Source of the DNA: CAXBID01 sp963815305
GTDB lineage: Bacteria; Bacteroidota; Bacteroidia; Flavobacteriales; Flavobacteriaceae
Direction: 5' to 3'
NCBI GenBank assembly: GCA_963815305.1
Contig: CAWFFW010000001.1
Coordinates: 2,294,001-2,358,000 of the forward strand
DNA length: 64,000 bases
The number at the start of each line of letters is the position of its first letter. The first letter of the stretch is position 1. This document shows positions 44,759 to 53,190 of the stretch, piece after piece. The notes beneath the pieces were generated by a model. The model was not told the origin of the DNA and ran no database searches. It saw only the letters and a program-made list of their open reading frames with translations. The position numbers and the translations under genes were made by a program.

Positions 44759-45559
44759 ATGGATATAAAAGCATACATAGAATCTGGAATTTTAGAGCTA
44801 TACGTAGCTGGCACACTTTCTGAAAAAGAAAATGAAGAGGTGTATACACTTATGCAACAATATCCCGAAATATTACAAGAAGTTTTAGAAATTGAAGCCG
44901 CAATAGTTAAGCTGACTGCCGCTACGTCTACTCAAGATACTAACCGTATTTTAAGTAGTATTAAACGAGAATTAAATTTCAAGAATGACCCTAAGGTTAT
45001 TTCTATAGCAAAACCAAAATATAACTGGCTAACCTACACTGGTTGGGCCGCATCACTAATTTTAGGAGTTGGGTTATTTTGGGTTGTAAACCAAAACAAG
45101 CAATTACAATCTGATATCCAAGTTTCACAAACGCAACAATCATTATTAGAAACTCAAATTGAAAATTCTAAAAATAGCTTAAAAGAAGCAAATACTTTAG
45201 TTAGTATTTTGCGTGATGATAATGTTACAAAAGTGCCACTTACTGGTCAGGGTAATTTTGCGAGTACCTATGCCAAAGTATATTGGGATAAAAACGAGCA
45301 ACGTATTTTCTTAGATGCTCAAGGGTTACCAGAACCACCACCAAATACCGTATACCAAGTATGGTCGTTAAAATTGAGTCCGCTTACCCCAACTAGCTTA
45401 GGTACCATTGATAGTTTTACCACAGACGAAAACAAAATTTTTGAAATTGAAAATGCTAACGAAAGTGAAGCATTTGGTATTACTTTAGAACCTGCTGGCG
45501 GAAGCGCATCTCCCACTATGGAACAACTCTATACACTTGGCGTTGTTAGCAATACGTAA
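44759..45559 (+). CDS. Membrane anti-sigma factor with RskA-like C-terminal domain
   Basis: A 266-aa protein with the same plan as the 4129 anti-sigma factor: a helical cytoplasmic N-terminus (1-85), one membrane helix (about 91-110), a coiled coil (112-155) and an extracytoplasmic RskA-like domain with PPPNTVYQVWSLKL and, near the end, ITLEPAGGSASPT. No zinc-binding HxxxCxxC motif is present. It should hold the adjacent ECF sigma factor at the membrane. A weak hairpin (45588-45604) with no clear T run follows. Confidence 0.88.
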   Translation: MDIKAYIESGILELYVAGTLSEKENEEVYTLMQQYPEILQEVLEIEAAIVKLTAATSTQDTNRILSSIKRELNFKNDPKVISIAKPKYNWLTYTGWAASLILGVGLFWVVNQNKQLQSDIQVSQTQQSLLETQIENSKNSLKEANTLVSILRDDNVTKVPLTGQGNFASTYAKVYWDKNEQRIFLDAQGLPEPPPNTVYQVWSLKLSPLTPTSLGTIDSFTTDENKIFEIENANESEAFGITLEPAGGSASPTMEQLYTLGVVSNT

Positions 45560-45781
45560 ATAAAGAATAAAATTATTTTTAATACACTTTGAAAATGTTT
45601 CAAATAATTTATTAGCAATTTTTATAATTATTTATTGTTGTTTTTATTAAGTATAATAATAACCACATCCCTTTTTATTTTAGTTTATTCCTCGGAAATT
45701 TTTCACAAACATTGTTTTGATAAAAAACAAATATTCAAAATATTTAATCTATTCTAAAAAAACACGTAAAATGGGTTACCT

Positions 45782-46702
45782 CTATTCTGATAATTGTTTC
45801 TGCAATTGTTTAACGGTTAATGTTTTTCCATCGGGATGCCACCCTGGTGGACCAAAAATATACATGAGAGCCTCGTAAAAACTGTTAGACATCTTGACAT
45901 CTCTACAAATAGCCTTATACTCATGAATAGTTATAATGATTGGATTATAAGAATTAGGGGCATGTACAACACCATAATTAATATCTACGTCATCATCATA
46001 AGATTTCCAGGTTCCAAATAATTTATCCCAAATACATAAAATTGCTCCATGATTTTTATCAAGATATTGCGTATTCGTGGCGTGATGAACTTGATGTTGT
46101 TTAGGTGTGACTAAGATATGCTCTAAAAATTTAAGCTTAGGACAATAAGATGTGTGTAACAAAAATTGCCAAACAGCTTCAATGCCCATGCAGGTTATAA
46201 CCATTTCTGGATGAAATCCAACTGCAGGTAACCAAGCATAAAATAGAGGTTTGTAAATTAAAACAATCCAACTTAACCTTATTGCTGTTCCAAAGTTAAA
46301 ATGTTCTGATGAGTGATGAACTACATGTGCCGCCCACATGAACCTGACGGTATGGTTAAGACGATGTAACCAATAATGACTCAAATCATCCAGAAGTTGA
46401 CAAATTACCCAGATGTGCCAAGCCCAACCAAAAGATTTGTATCCAAATAAATTGATTCTAACATCGTCAATTTCTGGATTAAAAATTTCATATATAACGT
46501 AAAAAAGTGCTACTGAGAATAACAACTTCACTATCGGATTAAGTAATGATGCACCAAAAAACATAGAAATACTCGCAAAAAAATCTTTCTTTTTGTAAAC
46601 ATCACGATGACCTCTTGACTTACTATAAACCATTTCTATAATTAATAGAATAAGCAAAACAGGGGCAGCCCATAACATAGGCTTAATGATAGGTATATCC
46701 AT
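45782..46702 (-). CDS. Fatty-acid hydroxylase / sterol-desaturase family protein
   Basis: A 306-aa membrane di-iron enzyme. Histidine boxes are HYWLHRLNH, HVVHHSSEHFN and HQVHHATN, the standard three-box pattern of this superfamily, with about four membrane helices. Members hydroxylate or desaturate lipids, sterols or carotenoids. The substrate is not readable here. It has the same orientation as the minus-strand region to its right, which holds a second, more distant member (48423). It is probably the last gene of that region or a separate unit, since about 350 bases without an intact gene precede it. Confidence 0.88.
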   Translation of the reverse strand: MDIPIIKPMLWAAPVLLILLIIEMVYSKSRGHRDVYKKKDFFASISMFFGASLLNPIVKLLFSVALFYVIYEIFNPEIDDVRINLFGYKSFGWAWHIWVICQLLDDLSHYWLHRLNHTVRFMWAAHVVHHSSEHFNFGTAIRLSWIVLIYKPLFYAWLPAVGFHPEMVITCMGIEAVWQFLLHTSYCPKLKFLEHILVTPKQHQVHHATNTQYLDKNHGAILCIWDKLFGTWKSYDDDVDINYGVVHAPNSYNPIIITIHEYKAICRDVKMSNSFYEALMYIFGPPGWHPDGKTLTVKQLQKQLSE

Positions 46703-47054
46703 AAAAATTAAAACCTTTCAATCTTTATTACAAATTTTCAAAAAACTTATAATAGGTAAAATAATTTCATAACAAAAATATTATTTTTTTTCGTGCTCGG
46801 TTATTAATTTAAAATCTTTATATATAAAAATTGGTTTAAAAACTATTAATGTTAATCTAGTTTTTATGTTTTAAAAATATGCAAGGTCTATCTCGTGTTG
46901 ATTCCTATCCAATCTCAAAATTTCCTTCTTCAACTGCGACAATTTATTCGCAACTATAACGGTTAACAGCAGTAAAATAGAATAAGCCGTTTTAAAATTA
47001 TAATATCTTAAAATTATTAAATGAAAATTTTGTAATGGTCTTTTTTAATTATTC
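46703..47054. other. Gene-free stretch with a possible small membrane-protein remnant
   Basis: On the minus strand, 47048 down to 46871 forms an open frame of about 58 codons with no start codon. It reads AYSILLLLTVIVANKLSQL followed by KKEILRLDRNQHEIDLAYF, a hydrophobic helix and a charged helix. It looks like the end of a small membrane protein whose start is lost. The rest is AT-rich with no recognisable signal. Confidence 0.3.
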
Positions 47055-47438
47055 CTAAAAACTTAAATCAATGGTATCATCTTTCCATTCAAAAGAATCA
47101 TCAAAAATTAATGCAGCAGCAGCTATTACAGTTATTGGTAATATGATGGTTAAAACTGTTGACATCGTTTTATCCTTTAACTTAATATTACTAATATGCT
47201 TTTCGTTTAACTGCATCTTTTCAACTTTTCCTTTAACTTTTCTAACTCCGAAATACTTATCGTTTTCAAAAACTATTTTTTTGAATTTAATATTAACTCC
47301 GTTATTAGTTTCCACTTTAGCTTTAATCTCATTTTTTACTGCTTCATCTAATGTCGTGGGAGTAGATTTATACACCGTACAACTTTGAAATATAATAAGC
47401 AGTGATAAAAAAAACATTTTATTTGTAATTGTTTTCAT
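47055..47438 (-). CDS. Small lipoprotein, similar in layout to the start of the 563-aa lipoprotein
   Basis: A 127-aa protein. The signal peptide ends in a lipobox (IIFQSCTVY, C20). A charged domain (residues 25-90) follows, with VRKVKGKVEKMQLNEKHISN, and then a hydrophobic segment (about 93-112, VLTIILPITVIAAAALIF) near the C-terminus. I do not recognise a named family. The order of elements (C-x-x-Y, a TxxEAV-like helix, a beta region, IxxIxLKDK and a membrane helix) mirrors the first 190 residues of the 563-aa protein at 50370, suggesting a shared N-terminal module. Confidence 0.65.
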   Translation of the reverse strand: MKTITNKMFFLSLLIIFQSCTVYKSTPTTLDEAVKNEIKAKVETNNGVNIKFKKIVFENDKYFGVRKVKGKVEKMQLNEKHISNIKLKDKTMSTVLTIILPITVIAAAALIFDDSFEWKDDTIDLSF

Positions 47439-47474
47439 GATTATTAATTTTGTTGGTCATTTTTAAGGTAATAT

Positions 47475-47725
47475 TCATTTTAGAGGTGTTGTTATTGTAG
47501 CACCACAATATTCATATCCAATATGATAGGTATCACTATCGAAGTCATTTACCTCTTCAGTATCGTACCTCTTTGAACCATCAGTAGCCCAACTATTAAG
47601 TGATTAAAATTAGTAAAGTTATCAATGGTGCTATAATTGATTGAAATTTCTACTATTTTACCACAAGGTACCTCTGAGTCTTTAGAGCATCCTAAAAATG
47701 TATCGAGAGGTAACATCCCAAACAT
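47475..47725 (-). pseudogene. Small lipoprotein gene with one frameshift
   Basis: Minus-strand reading starts at ATG 47725. It gives a hydrophobic start and lipobox (DTFLGCSKDSEVPCGKIVE), then VEISINYSTIDNFTNFNHL. It then leaves frame. The next frame continues SWATDGSKRYDTEEVNDFDS and ends CGATITTPLK at the stop 47475. Joining the two with one extra base near 47591-47606 (a short TTAA/AA run) would give a lipoprotein of about 84 aa. It is either a real frameshift or a sequencing error. No family is recognised. Confidence 0.5.
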
Positions 47726-47757
47726 AAATTTTATAATAGTTTTTATAGTGTTAGATT

Positions 47758-48411
47758 TTATAAATTAAATTTTATTCCAAAACTCAATAAACTATTTTCT
47801 ACTTTATAACATGTTTTTTTTAAAATATTTTTCTTGTGACCTTTAGCACCTCCTCTACATGATTCAACATCAAAATATATAGCCATTTTTTTATTTATAA
47901 AATAGTTTAATCCAAATCCAGAGTTAGTACTACCATATTGTTTTGGATAATCTGTTGATATATTACTTGAGTAATTACTATAAGTACTTTTAGTTTCTAT
48001 GTTAAATGCATAACCAAGTTTAAGATTTGCTCCTAAATTTTTATAAATCCTGAATTCCCATTTTATTGCAAAAGGTATCGCAATTACAGTTCCCTTAAAA
48101 GTTCCAGAGTATTGATCACGATCAAGAAGATCAAAAAAAACAGCATCTACACTTGACTGAAAAAACGAAACGCCAGTATTAAAAAACTTTATCTTGCTAG
48201 AGAAGCTCCAATGCTTTGCAAAATAATATTCTGCTAAAAAACCACCTTGAAAAGACGTCTTAGATTCATCATTTGAAAAAGAGTTGATTTTATTTGTCCC
48301 CAATTCTACTCCAAAAAACCATTGTCCTTTTGGATTTATAATTTCGGTTGCTTGTGATACAACTTTGCTAGGAAATAAACTCAATAATATAATAATCAAT
48401 ATTGTTTTCAA
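47758..48411 (-). CDS. Outer-membrane beta-barrel protein
   Basis: A 217-aa protein with a signal peptide (MKTILIIILLSLFPSKVVSQ). Alternating hydrophobic/polar strands end in the aromatic-rich KFNL terminus typical of outer-membrane barrels: WFFGVELGTNK, GGFLAEYYFAKHWSFSSKIKF, IPFAIKWEFRIYKNLGANL and LSFGIKFNL. It belongs to the small flavobacterial eight-strand barrel type. Ligand and role are unknown. It lies 11 bases downstream of the 48423 hydroxylase gene, so it is probably in the same operon. Confidence 0.75.
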   Translation of the reverse strand: MKTILIIILLSLFPSKVVSQATEIINPKGQWFFGVELGTNKINSFSNDESKTSFQGGFLAEYYFAKHWSFSSKIKFFNTGVSFFQSSVDAVFFDLLDRDQYSGTFKGTVIAIPFAIKWEFRIYKNLGANLKLGYAFNIETKSTYSNYSSNISTDYPKQYGSTNSGFGLNYFINKKMAIYFDVESCRGGAKGHKKNILKKTCYKVENSLLSFGIKFNL

Positions 48412-48422
48412 AATTAAGTGTT

Positions 48423-49151
48423 TTAGATATTTTCTACTTTATACGTTCCCATAATTCTATCCCAAAAAGTAAAATACAACCCAAAATTAAACTTCGAATT
48501 TTGATGGTGCACATCATGATCCATTGGTGTATTTTGAAACTTGAATATTTTCATTCCTTTAATATTGTAACCTAAATGCACAAAGGTGTCGTAAAAAATC
48601 ATACAAGTTATAAAAAGAACAAGTGCCATATTATGCCACGGTATAGTAAAAATAATTATGGGTATAATACCCATAGTTAAAATAGATTCGAAAGGATGAA
48701 AAGCAAAAGCACTCCAAGGGGATGGATTTTTAAATTTGTGATGCAACAAATGTGTGTACTTAAATAAAATTTTACGATGCATGAGCCTATGAATCCAATA
48801 AGAGTAAGTATCATGCATGATTATCATTAAAAATATACTGATGATAAAATATAGTATTCCGTAATCACTAATTTCAGTGTAATTTTTGGTATACCCATTT
48901 TTCAACCAAAAAAGAAAGGCCCATATTCCTAAACTATAAACACAAAATGTGATTAATGAGTATTTTATTTCTAAAAATAATTGTTTTCTATCAGGATATT
49001 TTTTCTGTATTTTATGTGTGTTGTATTTATCTTTACCTAAAACATAAAGCCATAGATAAGGTACACCTGCAACTATAAAATATCGTGTTGTGAGCAATAA
49101 CATTAATAAAAGCCACAATTTGAAAGATGATATTTCTAATAATTTTTCCAT
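48423..49151 (-). CDS. Second fatty-acid hydroxylase / sterol-desaturase family protein
   Basis: A 242-aa membrane protein with the histidine boxes HDTYSYWIHRLMH, HLLHHKFKNPS and DHDVHHQNSKFN, and four predicted membrane helices. It belongs to the same di-iron superfamily as 45782 but is shorter and only distantly alike. It lies 5 bases after the radical SAM gene, so the two are co-transcribed. An oxygen-dependent lipid or small-molecule modification coupled to a radical SAM reaction is plausible but unproven. Confidence 0.87.
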   Translation of the reverse strand: MEKLLEISSFKLWLLLMLLLTTRYFIVAGVPYLWLYVLGKDKYNTHKIQKKYPDRKQLFLEIKYSLITFCVYSLGIWAFLFWLKNGYTKNYTEISDYGILYFIISIFLMIIMHDTYSYWIHRLMHRKILFKYTHLLHHKFKNPSPWSAFAFHPFESILTMGIIPIIIFTIPWHNMALVLFITCMIFYDTFVHLGYNIKGMKIFKFQNTPMDHDVHHQNSKFNFGLYFTFWDRIMGTYKVENI

Positions 49152-49156
49152 ACTTA

Positions 49157-50377
49157 TTAAATTGAAGGACAGCCATTTAAAGCCATATTATTCAACTGAT
49201 TTTCAAATTCTTCACTTAAAATATTTCCAGAACTTGTGTGGCAGAATGTACAGGCATTTATATGTCCTTTAGTATCAACATAAATGCTTCTATTTCCGCC
49301 TGCAAAACATCCTTGTCGCCTTTGGTAATAGCCATGATAATTAATAATGGGAAAATCTAAAAACAAATTTGAGAAATTCATTTTCTCATAAAATGATTCC
49401 AGCAATAGGATGTTTTTCTGAGTTAATTTAACATCTTTATCTTTAAAATGCCCTACAGCTTTTGGCTCTAAAAATTGAACAAATTGCACACCCCTTTCCT
49501 TGGCCAACTTCATGTAAGCCATTAGATTTTCTTCATTTATAAAATCATTAGTTACACACACCGAAAATGCTACAACCAAATGGTTTGCTATGGCATTTTT
49601 AGCTCCTTCAATAGCCCAATAATACGCATCTTTAAACTTTCTGAAATCATTATGAATAGCTTCTTCAAAATGATCTAAACTTATAAAAACTCCTGTAAGC
49701 CCTGATTCTTTCAAGCACCTAGCATTCTTCTTATCAAGTTTATAACCCGAAGTATTTATCCAAAAATTAGTATCTTTTTTAGAGTTGCTTATTAGCTTTA
49801 TTAAAACATCAACTTTAAGCATGGGTTCTCCTCCAGTTAAATGGATTTGACCTGTACCCATAGTCTGCAATTTTTCAATAATGTCTATAAGATCCTGTTC
49901 TTTGAGCGTGTCCTTTTGGTTTAAAATATCCCAGGCATAACAATGATCACATTGTAAAGCACATTTATTTGTTATAGCTAAATGCACATGATTGAATCTT
50001 AAAACCTTTTGTTTAACAGGTTTAAAATGATTTAATTCTGAAGCGATAAAACGTTTATAATTTAAATCGTTCCATCCTGGTGTATATAAGCCCATGTAGT
50101 ATTTCTTATCTACCCTAATCAATTTTTTAAGTTTAAAGTTTCCAATAAACTTTTTTCTTAATCTAATCAAGTATTTAATACCCAATATCCAGTCTAGCGG
50201 GTTATTATAGTTCTTGATTAAAACACGAATCAACGTTAATCGTATTCGAAATAACCACCAATTTTTTGCAAAACCTTTGAGAATTTTGGTTGAGGAAACT
50301 GGAACGTTTTCTGCATTGGTATCGAATTTTGATGTATTAGCCGTTACATTAACTGGCAATGTTGCTGTTTTATTCAT
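49157..50377 (-). CDS. Radical SAM protein with SPASM-like C-terminal cysteines
   Basis: A protein of about 406 aa. The SAM cluster motif is CALQCDHC (C-x3-C-x2-C, about residues 139-146), followed by HLTGGEPMLKVDVL (SAM binding). The C-terminal region has GCFAGGNRSIYVDTKGHINA, CTFCHTSSGNIL and a final NGCPSI, which fits a SPASM or twitch domain holding one or two more iron-sulfur clusters. Such enzymes modify peptides or small molecules. No obvious precursor peptide gene is adjacent. I chose ATG 50377 because it overlaps the upstream stop by only 8 bases; ATG 50401 is the in-frame alternative. A hydroxylase gene follows after 5 bases. Confidence 0.85.
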   Translation of the reverse strand: MNKTATLPVNVTANTSKFDTNAENVPVSSTKILKGFAKNWWLFRIRLTLIRVLIKNYNNPLDWILGIKYLIRLRKKFIGNFKLKKLIRVDKKYYMGLYTPGWNDLNYKRFIASELNHFKPVKQKVLRFNHVHLAITNKCALQCDHCYAWDILNQKDTLKEQDLIDIIEKLQTMGTGQIHLTGGEPMLKVDVLIKLISNSKKDTNFWINTSGYKLDKKNARCLKESGLTGVFISLDHFEEAIHNDFRKFKDAYYWAIEGAKNAIANHLVVAFSVCVTNDFINEENLMAYMKLAKERGVQFVQFLEPKAVGHFKDKDVKLTQKNILLLESFYEKMNFSNLFLDFPIINYHGYYQRRQGCFAGGNRSIYVDTKGHINACTFCHTSSGNILSEEFENQLNNMALNGCPSI

Positions 50378-52061
50378 GATAAGCCAATTGATTAATTTCA
50401 AAGTTTACAAAATCGAAATATGCTTTTTCAGAAAATTTAGTAAATGTATTATCTTGTCTAAAAGTTTTAAGTTTTTCAAAATCGGGTATTCCTTTGTAAT
50501 CTCTTATATAATTATAGTGCCCTCTATTTTTTAGAAAAACAGACTGACTTAGTGCCTTGTTTGGTTTTTCAACCGAAAAACTAACCGTCACCTCATCACC
50601 AATATTTGGTTGAACTAGATAAGTATTATCTTGATTTGATAAAAGATCTGTAACATCTTTTCCTAATTGATTGACGGCTTTAGAAGGTTTAACATATTCT
50701 GGTTTTAAATCTATATTTTCAGTAAAATCTACACCTACGTAATCAATCTCCCAAAACATAAATCCTGTTTCTAATTTAATTTCAATTTTATCTTGGTTTA
50801 TGCCCTTTAAATGTAATGGCACAACTAAGTTTCTCATTGCCATAGGACCTACTGTATTTAATTTTTCGACTAACTTCCAATCTTTATTTATTTTTAAATA
50901 TACCGATAGAGGAATGCTTTGACCTTCGTACCAATTTTTAATACTGTCCTTTGAAACTTCTTGTTGTTTCTTTTGAAATGTATTGTAATATATACCGAAT
51001 TGCTCGTTGAATTTGCCGAAAATATAATCTAACCATACCGAATTTTTTGCTGTTAAATAAAGTTTTGCTTCCTCTGTATGATTTGGTTTATCAAATTCAA
51101 ATGTGATATTTCTAGAACTATTATCTGTTTTTACTGTAGTATTAAAAGCGTAAACATTATTATCTTTTTTAAGGGCAGGCTCCATATTTTTAGAACCATC
51201 ATCTAAAAAAACATGACTTGGTGAAATTATGTTTTTAAAAGTTTGTGGTTCTCCTTCACTATCTAGAAGAACTTCAATGTTTTTATCATGATTAAACATG
51301 ATTAATTGAACACAATCTGTATATTGAATTTCCTTTAAATAATTAGCAATTTTTAAAATATACGTATCATCTCCAGGTTTAAAATTTGGTAAAGGCAAAT
51401 AGTCATCTTTTTGCATATTTGCTGTAATTGTGCCAGGATACAATTCACCCAAAAAATCAAATCCTTTACCATTTTTTATATATACAAATGGGCATGAACT
51501 TTTAAGAGCCGCGTATAAAAGAAGCGCGATAAACAAGGTGCCAACAGTGCTCAGGAGTACATTTGCAACGGCACGTCCTGTATTTTTATCGTTAACAGAT
51601 ATGGACTCTATTTGAGCTAATGGTAAATCAATGTTATCATAAATTTGAAAACTTGATGATGATTTTAAATTAAGATGAATTTCATTAAGAGGGTCTTTTT
51701 TTGAATTACTGTAACGATGTACCCTTTTAGTGTCTCTAGTTTTTTTATATTGATGCTCTGCCGTAGTTGGTTTGATAATTCCAGAAATGGTTTGAGTATC
51801 TTCATTAATAACCATTTCATCCAGATGCCATAATAAACTATCTGAATGTACAATAACATATTTTTCAGATTGATTAAATTCTTTTATCTGTTTAGAAACA
51901 CTTTCTTTTGTTATTGGCACATTCTTAACGGTGTAATACGAACAGGATACTGAGAGATTTAATATTGCCAAAGAAAATGCTATCGAAATATAAACCGATT
52001 GTTTCTTACTTAACTTAAGAGAAATAAAAGGTTTTATATTTTTTTTAAATTGAGTTTTCAT
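50370..52061 (-). CDS. Large lipoprotein with one membrane segment, function unknown
   Basis: A 563-aa protein. The N-terminal signal ends in a lipobox-like LSVSCSYYT (C40). A mixed domain (45-160) leads to a strong membrane helix (about 163-188, VLLSTVGTLFIALLLYAAL). A large hydrophilic C-terminal domain (200-563) follows, with FVYIKNGKGFDFLGELYPG near its start. No known family is recognised. Such proteins with a regular DSLLWHLDEM motif occur in Bacteroidota as hypothetical proteins. Its end overlaps the radical SAM gene by 8 bases, so the two are translationally coupled. Confidence 0.72.
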   Translation of the reverse strand: MKTQFKKNIKPFISLKLSKKQSVYISIAFSLAILNLSVSCSYYTVKNVPITKESVSKQIKEFNQSEKYVIVHSDSLLWHLDEMVINEDTQTISGIIKPTTAEHQYKKTRDTKRVHRYSNSKKDPLNEIHLNLKSSSSFQIYDNIDLPLAQIESISVNDKNTGRAVANVLLSTVGTLFIALLLYAALKSSCPFVYIKNGKGFDFLGELYPGTITANMQKDDYLPLPNFKPGDDTYILKIANYLKEIQYTDCVQLIMFNHDKNIEVLLDSEGEPQTFKNIISPSHVFLDDGSKNMEPALKKDNNVYAFNTTVKTDNSSRNITFEFDKPNHTEEAKLYLTAKNSVWLDYIFGKFNEQFGIYYNTFQKKQQEVSKDSIKNWYEGQSIPLSVYLKINKDWKLVEKLNTVGPMAMRNLVVPLHLKGINQDKIEIKLETGFMFWEIDYVGVDFTENIDLKPEYVKPSKAVNQLGKDVTDLLSNQDNTYLVQPNIGDEVTVSFSVEKPNKALSQSVFLKNRGHYNYIRDYKGIPDFEKLKTFRQDNTFTKFSEKAYFDFVNFEINQLAYHE

Positions 52062-52087
52062 AATGGTTTTGGTTTTAGTTGATTATT

Positions 52088-52666
52088 TTAAAATCTTATT
52101 TGACTAATTATGTTTATACATGCTAATGAAGAACTACCATAAAAATTAAAATTGGCATTTGGGTTTATACCTATTGCGAAATTTTTACTTAAATAAAAGT
52201 TAGCCTTAATGCGGAATGGAAAACCAATAGTTCCAGATTTTTCTGTTGGTTGTTCTGGGCCATATTTCTCATAAATTTTAAAATAACCTACCCCAACATG
52301 TCCTTCTAAAGCAAACCATGTTGTAATACTAATTCCCATTCCTACAGTTAGATTATATTCGGAATAGTTAACTTGTTTATAAGGAATTGGATCTATTAAG
52401 CCTTTTGCAAAATAAAATGAAAATATATAACTATCTGAATGTAAAGCAACATCTCCATTTAAACTAATTTGAGATTGTTTTTCAAGTTCATTTTCAAATG
52501 AAACATTGCCAAAATCGTAGTGAAACCCACTAGAATTTAAGAAGCCGAAATAACCTACTCCAAAACTTACAGAAAAGCCATTTCTATCCTCCTGCTGAGC
52601 CAAGCTTGAAAAAGACACGGTGAGCATAAGCACTGAGGCTACAAAAATTATTTTAGTTGTTTTCAT
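52088..52666 (-). CDS. Outer-membrane beta-barrel protein
   Basis: A 192-aa protein with a signal peptide (IIFVASVLMLTVSFSSLAQQ) and alternating strands: GFSVSFGVGYFGFL, GDVALHSDSYIFSFYF, LTVGMGISITTWFALEGHVG and, at the end, IISQIRF. It is a small eight-strand type barrel. Its ATG directly follows the stop codon of the 52667 lipoprotein (TAGATG), so the two are co-translated. Function is unknown. Confidence 0.75.
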   Translation of the reverse strand: MKTTKIIFVASVLMLTVSFSSLAQQEDRNGFSVSFGVGYFGFLNSSGFHYDFGNVSFENELEKQSQISLNGDVALHSDSYIFSFYFAKGLIDPIPYKQVNYSEYNLTVGMGISITTWFALEGHVGVGYFKIYEKYGPEQPTEKSGTIGFPFRIKANFYLSKNFAIGINPNANFNFYGSSSLACINIISQIRF

Positions 52667-53143
52667 CTAATCAACTTTTATAAATTCCATAAATAAATGA
52701 GAAGGTAAATTATTACCATCGCAAGTATATTCTGGATCAATTTCGTATAAACCAACTCTTAATATGTTTTTATTAACTTCAAAAAAAGTAATCTCAGTTT
52801 TCTGAAATCCTTCTTCGGTTACAAATAATTTATCATTTACAATTACCCAAGTGCCACTAGATAAACCATCTTCCTCACACATATTATCTATATATTCATA
52901 AAAATATGTTTGATAAAAAGTGCCATTAGGATTCACAATTAACCTTCCTTCTTGTTCGCAAGCGGAGTACAAATACGCATCTTCACTTCCAGTTGTACAA
53001 ATCTCAACTTCTTTAATTGGTTTCCAAGTACCAATAAATAGAGTAGAATTTGGTTCTAAATCATTATCATTTTCAGAGCTACATCCAAAAACCATGATTA
53101 ATAACAGACATGGTAAAACCCATGTAATAACTAAGTTTTTCAT
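52667..53143 (-). CDS. Lipocalin-like lipoprotein
   Basis: A 158-aa protein with a lipobox (LLIMVFGCSSENDND, C21). After it comes the FIGTWKPIKEVE start and the GRLIVNPNGTFYQTYFYE, SGTWVIVNDKLFVTEEG pattern of lipocalin-like domains common in Bacteroidota lipoproteins. Six cysteines occur in the mature part, possibly forming disulfides. It probably binds a small hydrophobic ligand, but none can be named. It is directly upstream of the 52088 barrel gene. Confidence 0.78.
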   Translation of the reverse strand: MKNLVITWVLPCLLLIMVFGCSSENDNDLEPNSTLFIGTWKPIKEVEICTTGSEDAYLYSACEQEGRLIVNPNGTFYQTYFYEYIDNMCEEDGLSSGTWVIVNDKLFVTEEGFQKTEITFFEVNKNILRVGLYEIDPEYTCDGNNLPSHLFMEFIKVD

Positions 53144-53190
53144 AATTCAATAATTTCAAATTGATAATTCCGTTATATTTTAATAGAAGC

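Noticed and set aside
45588..45604. TTTGAAA/TTTCAAA hairpin after the second anti-sigma gene
   Set aside because: It is AT-only apart from one pair and lacks a T run, so it was not called a terminator.
47071..47388. Plus-strand 105-aa frame opposite the small lipoprotein gene
   Set aside because: The minus-strand frame has a signal peptide and lipobox; the plus-strand one has neither, and its hydrophobicity reflects the complementary strand.
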